Source: Protostelium mycophagum (taxonomy: Eukaryota > Evosea > Variosea > Protosteliida > Protosteliaceae). Taken from it: 57,748 nucleotides of DNA. The notes under the pieces are model-generated. The model did no database searches. It worked only from the letters and a program-made list of their open reading frames with translations, and was not told where the DNA came from. The DNA lies in assembly GCA_002081555.1 (NCBI GenBank), contig MZNV01000017.1, positions 1 to 57,748 on the forward strand, written 5' to 3'. The stretch's first letter is position 1; each line of letters opens with the position of its first letter. This document shows positions 1-10,626 of the stretch, piece after piece. Position numbers and translations under genes: made by a program.

Positions 1-1914
1 ACTTGTCCTGACAGCAAGTTATGTGATAAATCTAATACCACAAGAGATCTGAGATTCGCAAAGCTGGAAGAGATGTTTCCTTGCAGTGAATTCGCCACTA
101 GATATAAATTCTTCATACTGACAGGCATGTCAGAGATGACACCGCCAAGATTATTATAGCTCAGTGACAAATGTGTGATCTGTTAAATGTCAGATCTGAG
201 ACATGATGACGTGATGACGTCACACTCACGCTGGTGAAGGGTGACAGATCAGGTATGGCACCTGTCAGAAGATTCCCGGAATAATCTATAGAAGATAAAA
301 CACTCGTTGTCGAGCTCGGAAAGATGGCAGACCCACTCAAAAGGTTGTTGCTGACATCTAAAAAATGATTATTTCAATTTAACATTCAGAAGTTGATACC
401 AAGAATAATGAGGTACGGTTGGTCCACCAGAGACTGGGGAATCTAGATCTTCAATATATTTTAAAAGGATAGTAAAATCGCACCTCTCCCGTCAAAAAAT
501 TGCTGCCAAACTGTACAGCCCTCAACGAGTCTATGGTCCTCCATTCTGTGATGTTGCCGGTGAAGCGGTTGTTATTTAAAGATAACTGAAAGAGTGCGGT
601 ATTACCCGAAAAGTCTGGTATTGGTCCTTCCAGCTGATTTCCGAAAAGAAGCAACTTCAAAAGATTATGTCTTTACCACGAAATATCAAAACATACGTAT
701 TGAAGAGATTTGAGGTTGCTCAAATCTGGCATTGGGCCAGACAGAGAGTTGGTGCTGAGGTCGATCTTGATTAATCAATATGACTCGACTCGTCTGTGAA
801 TAAATGCAAAAATACCTTCAACAAGTTGGTGCAGAGTCCGATGTCAGTGGTTATTGGGCCTTGCAATTTCGCTACAGCTGCAGAAAATGTTTGCAATTTC
901 TGGAGTTTAGACATGGATTTTGGAAGGGATGATACGAATGTGAAACTGACATCAATGCTTTGAAGTGAAACGGCTTCGTTGAGGGAGTCTGGTATAGCAC
1001 CTGCATCGTTGTAGATCGACAAAATGATAGAATGACGTCACCTCCTATTTGGGAGTTGCTAAAGGTTAAACTGACGAGTTGTGTCATGTTGCGAAATTCG
1101 AAAAGGCTTCCGGAAATCCTACCAAAATTCAGAATCGTTCAGTATTGTAGATTAATAGAGATGACAAGTACAGACCCGGTGTTGTATATGTTGAGCGTTT
1201 GCAGAGGGATAGCGCCTGAGAGGTCTGGTAAATTTCCCTTCAGAGCGGGATTTGTGCCAACGTTCAAATTCTTCAGCTTTGTCCATAAACTCATTCGTGG
1301 AGTCAATGTCCCATCCATTCGGTTGTTAAAAGTCCAAAAGATCTCCATCGGAAGATCTCCGAAGCTGTCAGGTACCTGCCGAAAGTGTCAAGATAATGTA
1401 AAATCTCCTTGCAAGTGAAGATCTTCACCCCTCCTGATAGAGAATTTGTCGCGATGTTGAAGATGCGAAGACTGGGCATTCCTAGTGCCATAGAGTCTGA
1501 CAGTCTGCCAGAGATGCTATTTCCTCCCATGTCAATGAACTGTATCTTGGGGAAGTTCCAAGCTGTAGAAGTGGTCGGTAGAACCCCGCTCAGCGATTTG
1601 GTGTTGAGACTTAGACTGAGAATACTTCCTGCGATGATGGCTCGTCATTTTGATGTCGGAATGTGACTTACCATTTCCGTCACAGGAGACATCATTTGTG
1701 TAGGAACAATAATTTGGGCTGGTAAGATTCCATTGTGTGGTGGTTCTCCAACTCTGCCCTGCATCACGATCAGATGGAGCATTTTGAAGATGATCAGGAA
1801 GCCACCATTGAGTGCGGTATATAATTCTCTCAAGGCATCATATTCTTGTTGTTGGATTAGTCCAAAGACCGAAATGCAAAGATTCAGAAGCCACAGACAG
1901 ATGGTGCACCGCAT
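1..1914 (-). CDS. Secreted/surface leucine-rich-repeat protein (3' end outside window)
   Basis: The product looks like a plant-type extracellular LRR protein. The ATG at 1914 opens a hydrophobic signal peptide (MRCTICLWLLNLCISVFGL). It is followed by an LRR N-cap of the plant kind: a helix with ALRELYTALNGG, then, after a short intron, WRTTTQWNLTSPNYCSY and a DVSCDGNG cysteine pair. LRRs of the LxxLxLxxNxLxGxIP type follow in at least eight exons (around 1625-1435, 1370-1170, 1125-1030, 975-815, 770-690, 660-480, 360-230 and 185-1), for example IDLSTNSLSGPMPDLSNL and NQLEGPIPDFSGN. The reading frame is still open at base 1, so the C-terminus, and whether it ends in a membrane anchor or kinase, cannot be seen. 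The role is probably ligand binding or adhesion at the cell surface. The family is clear; the exact exon ends are approximate. Confidence 0.85.
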
Positions 1915-2265
1915 GAGTGATCCGAAATATGTGCAACCGTCTTCTCAACGTATCTTGTGGTAGAGGAGAAGACGTCAATTGGTTGACGAGTTCTCCGTAT
2001 CGGTTTTCATCGAGTGACAGATGTCAAACGGTGGACACTGACAGTTTTTGTCCATATCCGCGGCATCGATGTCAAACCAGCCAAATTACGCATGTCACAC
2101 CATTATCTAGATATGGAGCATTCTGAGAACCTTGAAGGTGTGAAGGACATTGTGGATTTCAAACCAACCAATCACACGTGTCAACCGTCATACTTGTAAT
2201 AAATATGGAGTGTTAGAGAACCTCGCACCACCATGACCCTGATGTGGTTGTCCAATCTCACTGCC

Positions 2266-2340
2266 TTTGCTCCGGGATCAGTTTCACTCCGATGGGCTGT
2301 GTCGTGACCGCAGCATTGATCTTCACATTCGACCACGGAT
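2266..2340 (-). pseudogene. 75-bp copy of the P450 C-terminal exon
   Basis: This 75-base stretch is the reverse complement of 7489-7563, the last coding part of the P450 gene downstream, with one difference (T against C at the third base of an Arg/Lys codon region). Similarity stops abruptly on both sides. It sits between the LRR gene start and the stop of the arrestin-like gene, so it is a gene fragment, not an exon of a second P450. It could also be copied into the 3' UTR of the upstream minus-strand gene. Confidence 0.9.
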
Positions 2341-2369
2341 GTCTTAGAGCCACATACATGGACACTCTT

Positions 2370-4340
2370 CTAATGTTTTATAGGATAGACCACATTCACA
2401 TTCATGTGGAACACCAACTGTGGAGTCTGCGACACGCATCTCACTCGGATCAATAGTCTTCTATTGTCCCCCGTCGCGTTCAGTGGGACAGTGTAGCCTC
2501 TGATCTTTAATACGGTAGGTTCCTGGAAGCTGACGTCACCGGAGAATCTGGAGTATGACTCTGTGTGGATAGTTTGGACCACAGTGTTTGTGGGTATATA
2601 CACGTCTTGCACTAAAACGCCCCATCCGTTTAATAGCAAGTGGAATAGGCTTCGTGTCTGTATCTGTGAGATGTTTTCCTTGACAGTTGAATGGTGAAGT
2701 TTGTGTTTTCAGTTCGCGATGGACTATATCGCATTTCTTGTGTTAAACATCACAAATTAGCAGACACGATAATTACCGGACCGAGTCACGGTAACTACCG
2801 TGACGATACAGTTATTTAATCACGAAAGAACACAGTTATATGAAAAAGAAGCACCACAAAGACGCGGCTTTGCCGCATAATACACTTGATCATTCAACGA
2901 AAAGTGAACAGATGTGACTCTTAGACCTACGTCAGTTGCGGTTTCGGGCTCAATCTTGATGACAATCTTGATCTCTTCTCCCTGTGGAATATTGAGTCAA
3001 AAAAAAAATGTTGAATTTCTTCACGAAAAAATGGAGTGTTGTAGAGAGCCAAGACTTACTGGTTGTACGTATGTACTGCGCAGAATACAGGTGACTTTAT
3101 ATTGCGTTTGAAAAAGACTGGTCCAATTAATTGAGCTCTGCGAAGTCTTAATATATATTTGTAGGCACTGAAACGAAGCGTTCAAGAGATTGTCGCGTGT
3201 AGCGGTCGACATTTCTGGAGAACGTTTGTTTCATCAACGCTTCTAGCGCCTACAAATCATTGTGCAACTCGCAGTTCATAAGAATGTTATGCGCAGTCAA
3301 ATTCGGCAGCAAAGCCTTTAAGGTGTTTTTCTACCGCGATTTTGCTAAGCGAAGCCGATTTTAGAATTATGCAAAGAAGTTTCCGAGCACCGTTGTTACC
3401 GAGACGTATTTTCCAAATGTACGGTAACAACCGCTGTCCGGATTTCCGGGACAAGTACTCGATTTGACTGCGCACAATGTATACAAGCTCGTATTCTAGC
3501 AAGTTCTAAGAGTATACCGCACCTCTTGTCTCTTTCTTGGAAAGAGCAGTTGTAGAGGGTCATGAGTTGGCCTCCTCACTACCAGTTGTTTTTTCATTGC
3601 GAGATTCACGAACGGAAAGATCATATGGACAGACGCCTCCAATGTGCACCGACTCCGGGCGTAATCTGTCACGTGTCAGTTCGGACAGGTGTCAATATGC
3701 CAGAAGTGATGGGTCATTACGAGAGACGAAGGGTTTGAAGCTGTGGTCCCAAGTATCATAGAAGGGCCGGCATACCGAGAATGTGAACGGAATCTTCCTT
3801 ATCTTATTCGTGTTCTATTTTTATCAAACTTAAAAGAGAAAAAATTTAAATTAAAAAATTATTTTTATATTCAATAAAAAAAATACTTTTTCAAATTTAA
3901 TTTTGTCATTCAATTTTATGAATTTTGCTTTGTTGGATCTCGCGAATTCTCTTCAAATACGGTTGTTACCGTGAAAGATCGCGGTAAAGATGCGTACCAC
4001 TCACATTTTTATCGTAATCTTGTGGCGGGAATTTAATTTCTTCTGGTAGCACATCGTACTGGAATCTCACCTACTTTTGATCATCTTCTTGATTCAAAAT
4101 ATTTCAATGCCTCATTATATTTATATTTTGTGTGTAATGTTTTAACATCGAATGTTTTTCACCCAATCACGCGGAATCATCACATGATCATTCAAAAAGG
4201 CTCACTCTCGACATCAAGCCATCGAGTAGATTGTTTTCTTGTCTATAAGAATATACGAGGCTGAGACTGATGTGGCTCTTCTTCACAGTTGTGACGTTCA
4301 CGTTCTCACCGAATTTGATCCAAATCTACATTTAGATTCA
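2370..4340 (-). CDS. Possible arrestin-like beta-sandwich protein
   Basis: Coding exons can be read at about 4340-4215, 4085-4010, 3830-3735, 3690-3570, 3210-3060, 2995-2890 and 2690-2370, ending NVNVVYPIKH then stop. The pieces alternate charged and beta-strand segments. One, YKVTCILRSTYVQPGEEIKI followed by a strand pair and SVHFSLND, looks like the start of an arrestin C-domain (YxxGExI...V..v...L). Another, FQYDVLPEEIKFPPQDYD, looks like the arrestin N-domain proline region. Arrestin-fold proteins act as cargo adaptors in endocytosis. The start codon is not certain: no convincing N-terminal exon with an ATG was found, and the first exon may lie nearer 4370. One intron (about 3215-3560) holds an inverted-repeat element. 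The coding nature is fairly sure; the family is tentative. Confidence 0.4.
3280..3490. repeat. MITE-like nested inverted repeat in an intron
   Basis: Outer arms GCGCAGTCAAAT (3291-3302) and its complement ATTTGACTGCGC (3461-3473) enclose about 160 bases. Inside, CCGTTGTTACCG (about 3390-3401) faces CGGTAACAACCG (about 3422-3433). The layout, two nested stems in a non-coding interval of the arrestin-like gene, resembles a small non-autonomous foldback element. No target-site duplication is obvious. Confidence 0.6.
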
Positions 4341-4449
4341 ACTTTTATATTCATGTATGTCAGAGAATGTCTCAATAGGGGTGGGCAATCACTATAACAT
4401 CAGATGATGGGTCCAGCAACAAAGACACGTTTCGAGGTCGTATCTAACG

Positions 4450-4950
4450 TCATACCTGGCCACTGAGCATCTGAGGCTCACCCGAGGTGATGAGATCGTG
4501 CCTGAGACCAACCCATAAGAAGTCATTTTGTGGTGAGATGGTGTCGTCTCTCCATCTTGCATAGAATGGATCTGTTTCCAAGAGGTAGTGATGTCGCCAG
4601 TGTATCTCTTCTGACAGTGTGTTGTCTTCTGCTTCGACCTCTGTGTTGGCAGAATCATTCAAAAGCTTAAATATAGCACCCTCCTGATAAATGAGAGGTG
4701 TGATCGAGTTGTCAACTCACTTTGTCTATGGATGATTTTGGTTGAGTATCACCGTACTTTTTTATCCACAGCTGTTTCCAGACCGTTGGTTCTTGTGTGG
4801 CATGGTAAAGTGTCTTGCAAGTCTCTCCTACTTTGCATATGTCGATATGATCAAGCCCCGACAGAAAGACAAGCTGCCAGATCTGTAATCATCACTCGAA
4901 AAAAGGACCTGACAAGTTCTCCTTACTCTTGAAGGTATCAGCTCTTGCAT
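4450..4950 (-). CDS. F-box protein, probable SCF substrate adaptor
   Basis: Read as three exons: MQELIPSR (about 4950-4927), an F-box exon (about 4883-4725) and a last exon (about 4670-4450). Across the first junction the protein reads ELIPSRIWQLVFLSGLDHID followed by ICKVGETCKTLYHATQEPTV and WKQLWIKKYGD. This is the F-box pattern (LP..i...Il..L...Dl......C+.....) ending in W..L...+. The last exon carries WRHHYLLETDPFYARWRDD. F-box proteins bind SKP1 and bring substrates to cullin-RING ligases. With about 145 residues this one has little room for a substrate-binding repeat. An in-frame run upstream to about 5100 could extend the N-terminus. The gene is divergent from the P450 at 5309. Confidence 0.6.
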
Positions 4951-5308
4951 CGAAATTTTGGTTTGGAGTGCATGTTCTCTTGATCTCGAGATTTCTGGCC
5001 GGGGATGCCAAATTGTGTCTTTGAAATCCTCTTCAGCTGGGGTGAGTACAAGTGAACAAATGCTTATCCCAACTGAACAATAGGAATCAAAATAGTGCAC
5101 CCTCCATCATTGTGATAGATCCTTCTAATTGGCCCTCTACGATGAACACCTTTTGTTCAGCCAAAAAATGTTTAAATTAATGATTTTATTTATTTATATT
5201 TTGCTCAGATCCGCGAGAAAGTCAGAATTGAGAGGTCACGTGACGGATAAGGCGAGTTTTCCGTTGGACCTCCTCCCCATAAGTACTTCGCCAGAGAATC
5301 GCCAGAAG
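4951..5308. promoter_or_regulatory. Divergent intergenic region, F-box / P450
   Basis: About 360 bases separate the F-box start (minus) from the P450 start (plus), so both promoters should lie here. The plus strand has AT-rich stretches near 5165-5205 but no TATA box I would call. A minus-strand open frame (about 5100-4951) may be an N-terminal extension of the F-box gene rather than spacer. Confidence 0.4.
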
Positions 5309-7571
5309 ATGGAACCTCTCACGATCTTAACTTTCACAGTCCTCGCGATTGCCGCCGCCGTTGTCTTTCAGAAGATCTATGCCTTTGTGAACTGCGATAC
5401 CTACGAGAAGTAAATCACACAAAACATCGTCCAAATCTGAAGTAGACTGAAGACTGATACGATTCAGAGTGGATCCGAGAATTCCAGAGCCTGAGCCTCT
5501 ACATCCCATCTTTGGCTGTGTTCCCTATCTCCCTTCAGACTTTCCAGTTAGCCAGCTTATGAGGTTGAGTGTCGTCCATCATCCGTCTGATCATCCTCAG
5601 ATGGAGTGCCAAACTCCCAATTTACAAAGCCCATTTCTTCAAGAGAGCCAACTGTGTGTAGAATTCTTCTTTGTAAGACTGACTTAGTTTTCAGTATTTT
5701 TCAGTGACGTGGACCTGGCAAAAGAATACTTCAGCAGCTCTGCATTCGAAGACAAGTCCAGTGCCTACGAGTTGGTTTCCACTTTTGTCGGTGGGTTTAG
5801 TGTTTAGCTATCTGATCACTGTACAATCATAGGGAGATGGACGTACTCACATGTTCAGGACAAGACTCTATATTGACTTCTAATGGCGCGAAATGGAAGA
5901 AGAACCACAAGATGATCGCTTCCGTCTTTCACATCAGCAACATGGAAAAGGTTGCATGATCTGTTACAAGTGTTTCTGGTACCGAAATTTGACTGACATT
6001 CGAAGGTCTTCTTACCCATTATGGTTCAGTGCTCACGTGACGGGGCAGCGAAGCTCGCTCAGAGAATCAAGGAAGACAGTCCACAGGGTTACATGAACTC
6101 GGTTTACATCGACGACCACATGAAGCTCATCGCAGTAGAGGTAGAATTGTAAATCTTTTTGCATTTTTCAAAACAATTGTATAATGACTATAGGTGATTG
6201 CGAGGACTTTGTTTGGAGTAAAAGATACACAATCTCAGCAAATGAGTGAGTGTCTCGTTGTAGTTTGACAGTGAAGAGAGAGAATTGTAGATGGAGAAAC
6301 TTACGCATGGTAGAGACAATCTTGGAATGTTTGGACTCTGGCGCGATTGAATTGCAAGCGAGGTTCTACAACCCGTTCAGAATGTACAACCCCTACCACG
6401 CGTGAGAAATTTCACAGAAATTTCAGCGAAATTTACGTCACTCTTCTGATGAATATCAGGTACAAATACAATAAATGCATGAGGACATTAAGAGGAGAGA
6501 TCGGAAGCATTATCGCAGAGAGAAGAATACTTCTCGGTAAGATAACGTCAATGTTCACGTCCCTTAACGTGTTGAAATTCAGCAGATAACCGTCAGGCTG
6601 CAGGAGAGGAGGTCAATGAGAGAGATTTCGTCGATCTTTTATTACTCTCCAGGGACCCAGACACAGGCATGTCTCGTTGTAGTCAGACGTCATCTTGACA
6701 CTCGCAGGTGACAGCCTGTCTGATGACGTCATCATCGATCAGTGCATCACATTCTTTTTCGCCGGGCATGACACTTCGGCGCACACTCTGGCTTGGGCCT
6801 TCTATCTGATCAGCAGCAGGCCAGACGTAGAGAAGAAGGTAATTATACCCTCTACAATGGTGTAGATCTATTTGTGACTGGTTGTAGATACTCGAAGAGG
6901 TGGATCAAGTTATTGGAAAAAAAGACACCGCCACTGCCGCAGAACTGAACAGTTTAAAATACGTAAACATGGTCATCAAAGAAACCCTCCGTCTCTTCCC
7001 GCCCGCAAGTGAGATTTTACCAGAAGTTTCCTCATCTACAACGTTGTAGATGCGATACCCCGTCAGACCACCAGAGACACCAGCTTTGGGGGTTACGAGC
7101 TAAAGAAGGGGGTTGACATCAGCTTTAACATTGCTACACTGCATCTTAACCCCCAACATTTCCCGAACCCAACACAGTTTATTCCCGAGCGTTTTGCTGA
7201 AGAAAAGTCGATATCTCCTCTTGCATATTTGCCATTTTCAAAAGGGGTCAGTTTATATTTATTTATTATATATTTTATTGAAAGAACATTTGTGTGAATT
7301 ATCCAAAGACTGTTGTAGTTTGTCACGATATAATTGCAGAAAAATTCTCATAAAAATCAATAAAAAAACTGATGAGATGAGATTTTGATTGTCACATCAG
7401 GAGCGCAGTTGCATTGGACAGAGGTTTGCTCTCTTAGAGATGAAGGCGGTCTTGGCTTTCATGTTCCAGAGAATCTTGTTCAGACCAGATCCGTGGTCGA
7501 ATGTGAAGATCAATGCTGCGGTCACGACACAGCCCATCGGAGTGAGACTGATCCCGGAGCAAAGAGAATAG
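5309..7571 (+). CDS. Cytochrome P450 monooxygenase, about 12 exons
   Basis: A haem-thiolate monooxygenase with a CYP3/CYP5-like look. ATG at 5309 begins a hydrophobic anchor (MEPLTILTFTVLAIAAAVVF), then the proline-rich hinge RIPEPEPLHPIFG. The C helix gives GAKWKKNHKMIASVF. The I helix reads FFAGHDTSAHTLAW with the oxygen-activating A/G-G-x-D-T motif. The K helix gives KETLRLFPPA (ExxR), followed by the PERF motif IPERF. The haem loop reads PFSKG, then an intron (about 7246-7387), then ERSCIGQRFALLEMK, supplying the Cys ligand. All key motifs are present, so the gene looks intact. It is probably ER-bound and oxidises lipids or xenobiotics; the substrate cannot be told. Introns are 40-140 bases. 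A 75-bp piece of its last exon is copied at 2266-2340. Confidence 0.93.
7034..7051. repeat. Perfect palindrome ATCTACAACGTTGTAGAT at a splice acceptor
   Basis: This 18-bp perfect palindrome spans the 3' end of a P450 intron, and its second half supplies the acceptor (GTTGTAG, then exon). It is the best single example of the CTACAAC/GTTGTAG word found in introns throughout the window. Confidence 0.8.
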
Positions 7572-7724
7572 ATGATCTTGATCATAATCATTTCATTGTG
7601 CTGACAATGGTTTTGTATCCTTTATCCGCGGAAGGGATTTTAAGAGATTGCAAGATACCTCCGACCGAGTGCAGCTGCTTAGACACACACAAAAAAGCAC
7701 TTGTATAAATCCGTCAACTTTTAT

Positions 7725-8571
7725 TTAGAGTACCAAAGGTGTGGTCTGGACCTTTCCCTTCATGACTTCCTCCTGCAAGACGACATCCACGCTCTTCTGC
7801 GACAGCTCTCTAACTGGGAGCTCTTCTCTGTGAACGATGGGTGCCTCTACAACCTTCTCGTAGATGTGCTTTGTCTCTTGGACGACAGTTGGGACGACGA
7901 CGTCCTTCTCGAGCACGGGCTGGACCTCCTCGATCACCTTCTTCTTGATGATCTCTTCAACGACGGGCTCGTGAACGATCTGAGTCTTCACTGTCTTATC
8001 GACATCGAGAGATGCGACTTGGATGTTCTCGGCGATGGGAGCGGACTTCTCCACGATGGTCTCTCTGACTTCAGGAGCCAGCTCTCTCTTTTTCATGATC
8101 AGACGAATCGAGATGGAAAATAACAAACCTTCTCGACGGTGGTGGGGGCAACTTCTGTCTCGTGGAGTCTCTCAGTCACTTGGTGAACTTCCAGCTGCTC
8201 TCTCTCTGCATTTTTTCAGAATCGCCGTGATGAATCGTGTACAAAGACATCTGACCTCTGTGGATGATGGGCTGGATCTCCTCCTTCTCAACGGGGTGTA
8301 CGTGCTCGTGTACTACGACCTCCTTCTTTCTGTGCTCTACCTCAACTGGCTCTCTCATGACTGAGGTGGCCTCTGATCTGGTGCCGACGACCTCTACGGC
8401 CTTCTCGGTATGCACAGGGACGATCTTCTCTTCTCTTAAGAGGACATCGCCATGCTTGACAGACAGATCAGCGGGTGCGACGGTGGTGGTGGTGGTGGCG
8501 ACATGGTGTCTGTGGACGTCCTCGTGCTTGGCGTCCTTGTGGTGGTGGAGTATGTCTTTGATCTTGTGCAT
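7725..8571 (-). CDS. Highly charged hydrophilic repeat protein
   Basis: ATG at 8571 starts MHKIKDILHHHKDAKHEDVH, a His-rich head. Three exons follow, joined by introns of about 50 and 42 bases (near 8202-8253 and 8100-8141), ending TTPLVL and stop at 7725. The protein is rich in Glu, Val, Lys and His and repeats a loose unit such as REPVEVEHRKKEVVVHEHVH, IIKKKVIEEVQPV and VEAPIVHREELPV (V-x-V/E pairs of about 30 residues). It has no signal peptide or membrane segment. Many fungi and protists have proteins of this type (VHH...QPVIE repeats), some stress induced and disordered like LEA proteins. I do not know a defined activity. The gene is convergent with the P450, 153 bases from its stop. Confidence 0.75.
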
Positions 8572-9027
8572 TGTTGTGTGGTGTGTTGTGTTCGTGAAGC
8601 TTAAAAGTGGTTCCTCCCTCTCTTGCAAGATGAATTCCCTCGGAGAATTTTTTTCGCGAGTTTTCCACCATAAACACGTGTGGAACTGGAAGAAAATTGA
8701 ATTCTCTTCGGTTTGAGAAATTCCCAAATCTCAAGTTACATCCCCGGGTGGACTTGTACAGAGGAGGTTCTGTAGATGTGCAGTATAAATAGATCTTATG
8801 ATGTACATCGTCTTTCACCTGATCAGATGCTAAAAAGGTATGAGATAATTGTAATAAAATCGAGTTGAAAAGATTTTTTTGCTTTTCCTCTGCATGAATC
8901 AATTTAGACGATCAGCTGCGTAACCGGAAGAAAACTGCTGGTGTTTGTATATTCTTCTCCTGCAATTGCTGTGGAACTTTCTAGTGTAGAATCACTTCAC
9001 TCTCATTTGCGGCAATTCAATCCACCA
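8572..9027. promoter_or_regulatory. Divergent intergenic region with TATA-like site
   Basis: This is the gap between the hydrophilic-protein gene (minus) and the metallophosphoesterase (plus). GTATAAATAG at about 8782-8791 looks like a TATA box or a MADS-type A/T box. The stretch 8941-9027 is open in frame with the downstream exon and may be coding if an upstream exon with the real ATG exists. Confidence 0.35.
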
Positions 9028-10158
9028 ATGCCAGATGAATTCTACACACAATATGACATCAACCAACCTCCGCCAAAGCCTTCAAATCACACTAGATTTG
9101 TGATCGTATCTGATACACATGGAAGGGAGCCGAGATTACCAGAGGGGGACATTCTTCTTCATTCTGGCGATTTTTCGACTTTTACAAGAAGAATGGAATC
9201 TTCCCTCAGATGGTTCTCTTCACAAAAACATCCGGTCAAGGTATTAAATGGATTAACGTTATTCCATTAGTTTGGCCATGATCGCAGGAAGAGAACACAA
9301 ATTGATATGGATCAGATCATCATCCGCGGAAATCACGATCTCAATCACGAAGGTGCGGTCACTTCTCTCTTAAACACAGATTGGGCCAAGAACAGCGGGA
9401 TCATCCTATTAGAACACCAGATGTCCGTCGCAACATGCGCTGAAAAATCGTGGAATATCTTTGGGTCCCCGTATTGGGCCCCGATAAGTGGAGGAGACGG
9501 TGGCGAGAATGCTTTCAGTAAGTTTTACTGAAATTAAAAAAAGTACCAAAATAAATTTGAAATTTATCAAAACATTTTTAAAATTTATCAACACATTTTG
9601 AAATTTATCAAAACAAATTTAAAATTTATCAAAACATTTTTAAAAATACCAAAACCACATACAAAACGATATCATAAATATATATGATATATTATAACAT
9701 ATGACAGATAGAGTCCGAGGAATCCCAACCTCAACAGACGTGTTGATGACACACGGTCCTCCATCTGGTATTCTTGATGGTATCGGTCCTGAGAAAAAAC
9801 CAACAGGTGGATGCAGTTTTCATACAAATAAAATCATTCTTTTGTGGAGAAAAATTTCCAGCGGAAAAGTGAATCGGCCATACGAGAACCTCATGTCTTT
9901 ACAAGTATATTCTGTACAATTCAAACATGTGAAGGACAACCTCTATAGACCTACAAGCTACTAACCCCAAGACCAGGTTGTTCATTTCTCCACGGAGAAG
10001 TGGTCGACAGGATCAAACCCAGGATACACTGCTTTGGACACATACATGGCGCTAGGGGCGGGCTCCATCAAGACGGAATCACATTTGTAAACGCGGCGAT
10101 TTCCAACGGGCTGGCGATGAATCTGCCGATCATTGTAGATCTCGACAACACTCTATAA
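9028..10158 (+). CDS. MPPED1/2-type metallophosphoesterase
   Basis: A calcineurin-like phosphoesterase of the MPPED (239AB) class. Exons are about 9028-9240, 9328-9519, 9705-9809 and 9977-10158. Motifs in order: FVIVSDTHG (D-x-H), GDILLHSGDFS (GD), IIIRGNHD (GNHD), LMTHGPPSG (THGPP), then CFGHIHGARG (GHxH), all metal ligands. HYNINQ-like QYDINQPPPKPSNHTRF precedes the domain as in animal MPPED2. These enzymes have weak cyclic-nucleotide phosphodiesterase activity in animals; the physiological substrate is unclear. The ATG at 9028 is chosen because earlier in-frame codons lack an ATG; an upstream exon is possible. The third intron starts with a decoy GGATGCAGTTTTC resembling the true next exon (GTTGTTCATTTCTC). 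Confidence 0.88.
9545..9655. repeat. AT-rich tandem repeat in an intron
   Basis: The second-to-last intron of the metallophosphoesterase gene holds four or five imperfect copies of a unit like AAATTTATCAAAACATTTTT (about 21 bases), diverged by a few bases each. It probably arose by slippage. Confidence 0.75.
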
Positions 10159-10368
10159 ATAGATCTTGTATTTGAATAGTACGATATCAGATATCTCATC
10201 CACAACAAGACAAGCAACACACGGATATGCTCTGTGAAGATGAAGACACTCCTCTAAACATACAATAAAACGCACAAAGACACGAAGAATACAATAGCAT
10301 CAGAGCGACCCATCTTGCAGAACGAAAACATTTCGATGCGGCTGCAAAACCATTCCAGCCGACCCCGC

Positions 10369-10517
10369 AAACACAAAACACACAGTGAACAGTGAGCTAC
10401 CGATTATATACATATAGATCCACTGCCCCCACAACGCTGAACATAACACAAAATACACAGTGAACAGTGAGCTGCCGATTGTATGCATATAGATACACTG
10501 CCCCCACAACGCTGAAC
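10369..10517. repeat. Two tandem 75-bp copies between convergent genes
   Basis: Unit 1 begins near 10381 and unit 2 near 10456. They share ACAGTGAACAGTGAGCT, the ATAGAT core and CACTGCCCCCACAACGCTGA, with about five differences. The 75-base period keeps a minus-strand frame open, giving a 25-residue repeat with hydrophobic stretches, but nothing else supports a protein. The whole stretch lies in the 3' regions of the metallophosphoesterase (plus) and the PSI-like gene (minus). Confidence 0.9.
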
Positions 10518-10626
10518 GTCTATGTCTCTGCACTTGAGACTGTAAACCAACTGAACCGTTCAAAGAAAAAAACTTTACATCTTTATTTTGTGAAACTTAG
10601 TTCTTCGGCATCTGTTCCGTTGAAAC

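Noticed and set aside
10300-10563. 87-residue minus-strand frame with a repeated hydrophobic unit
   Set aside because: It is produced by the 75-bp tandem duplication; no start context, splice partners or domain; lies in 3' regions of two convergent genes.
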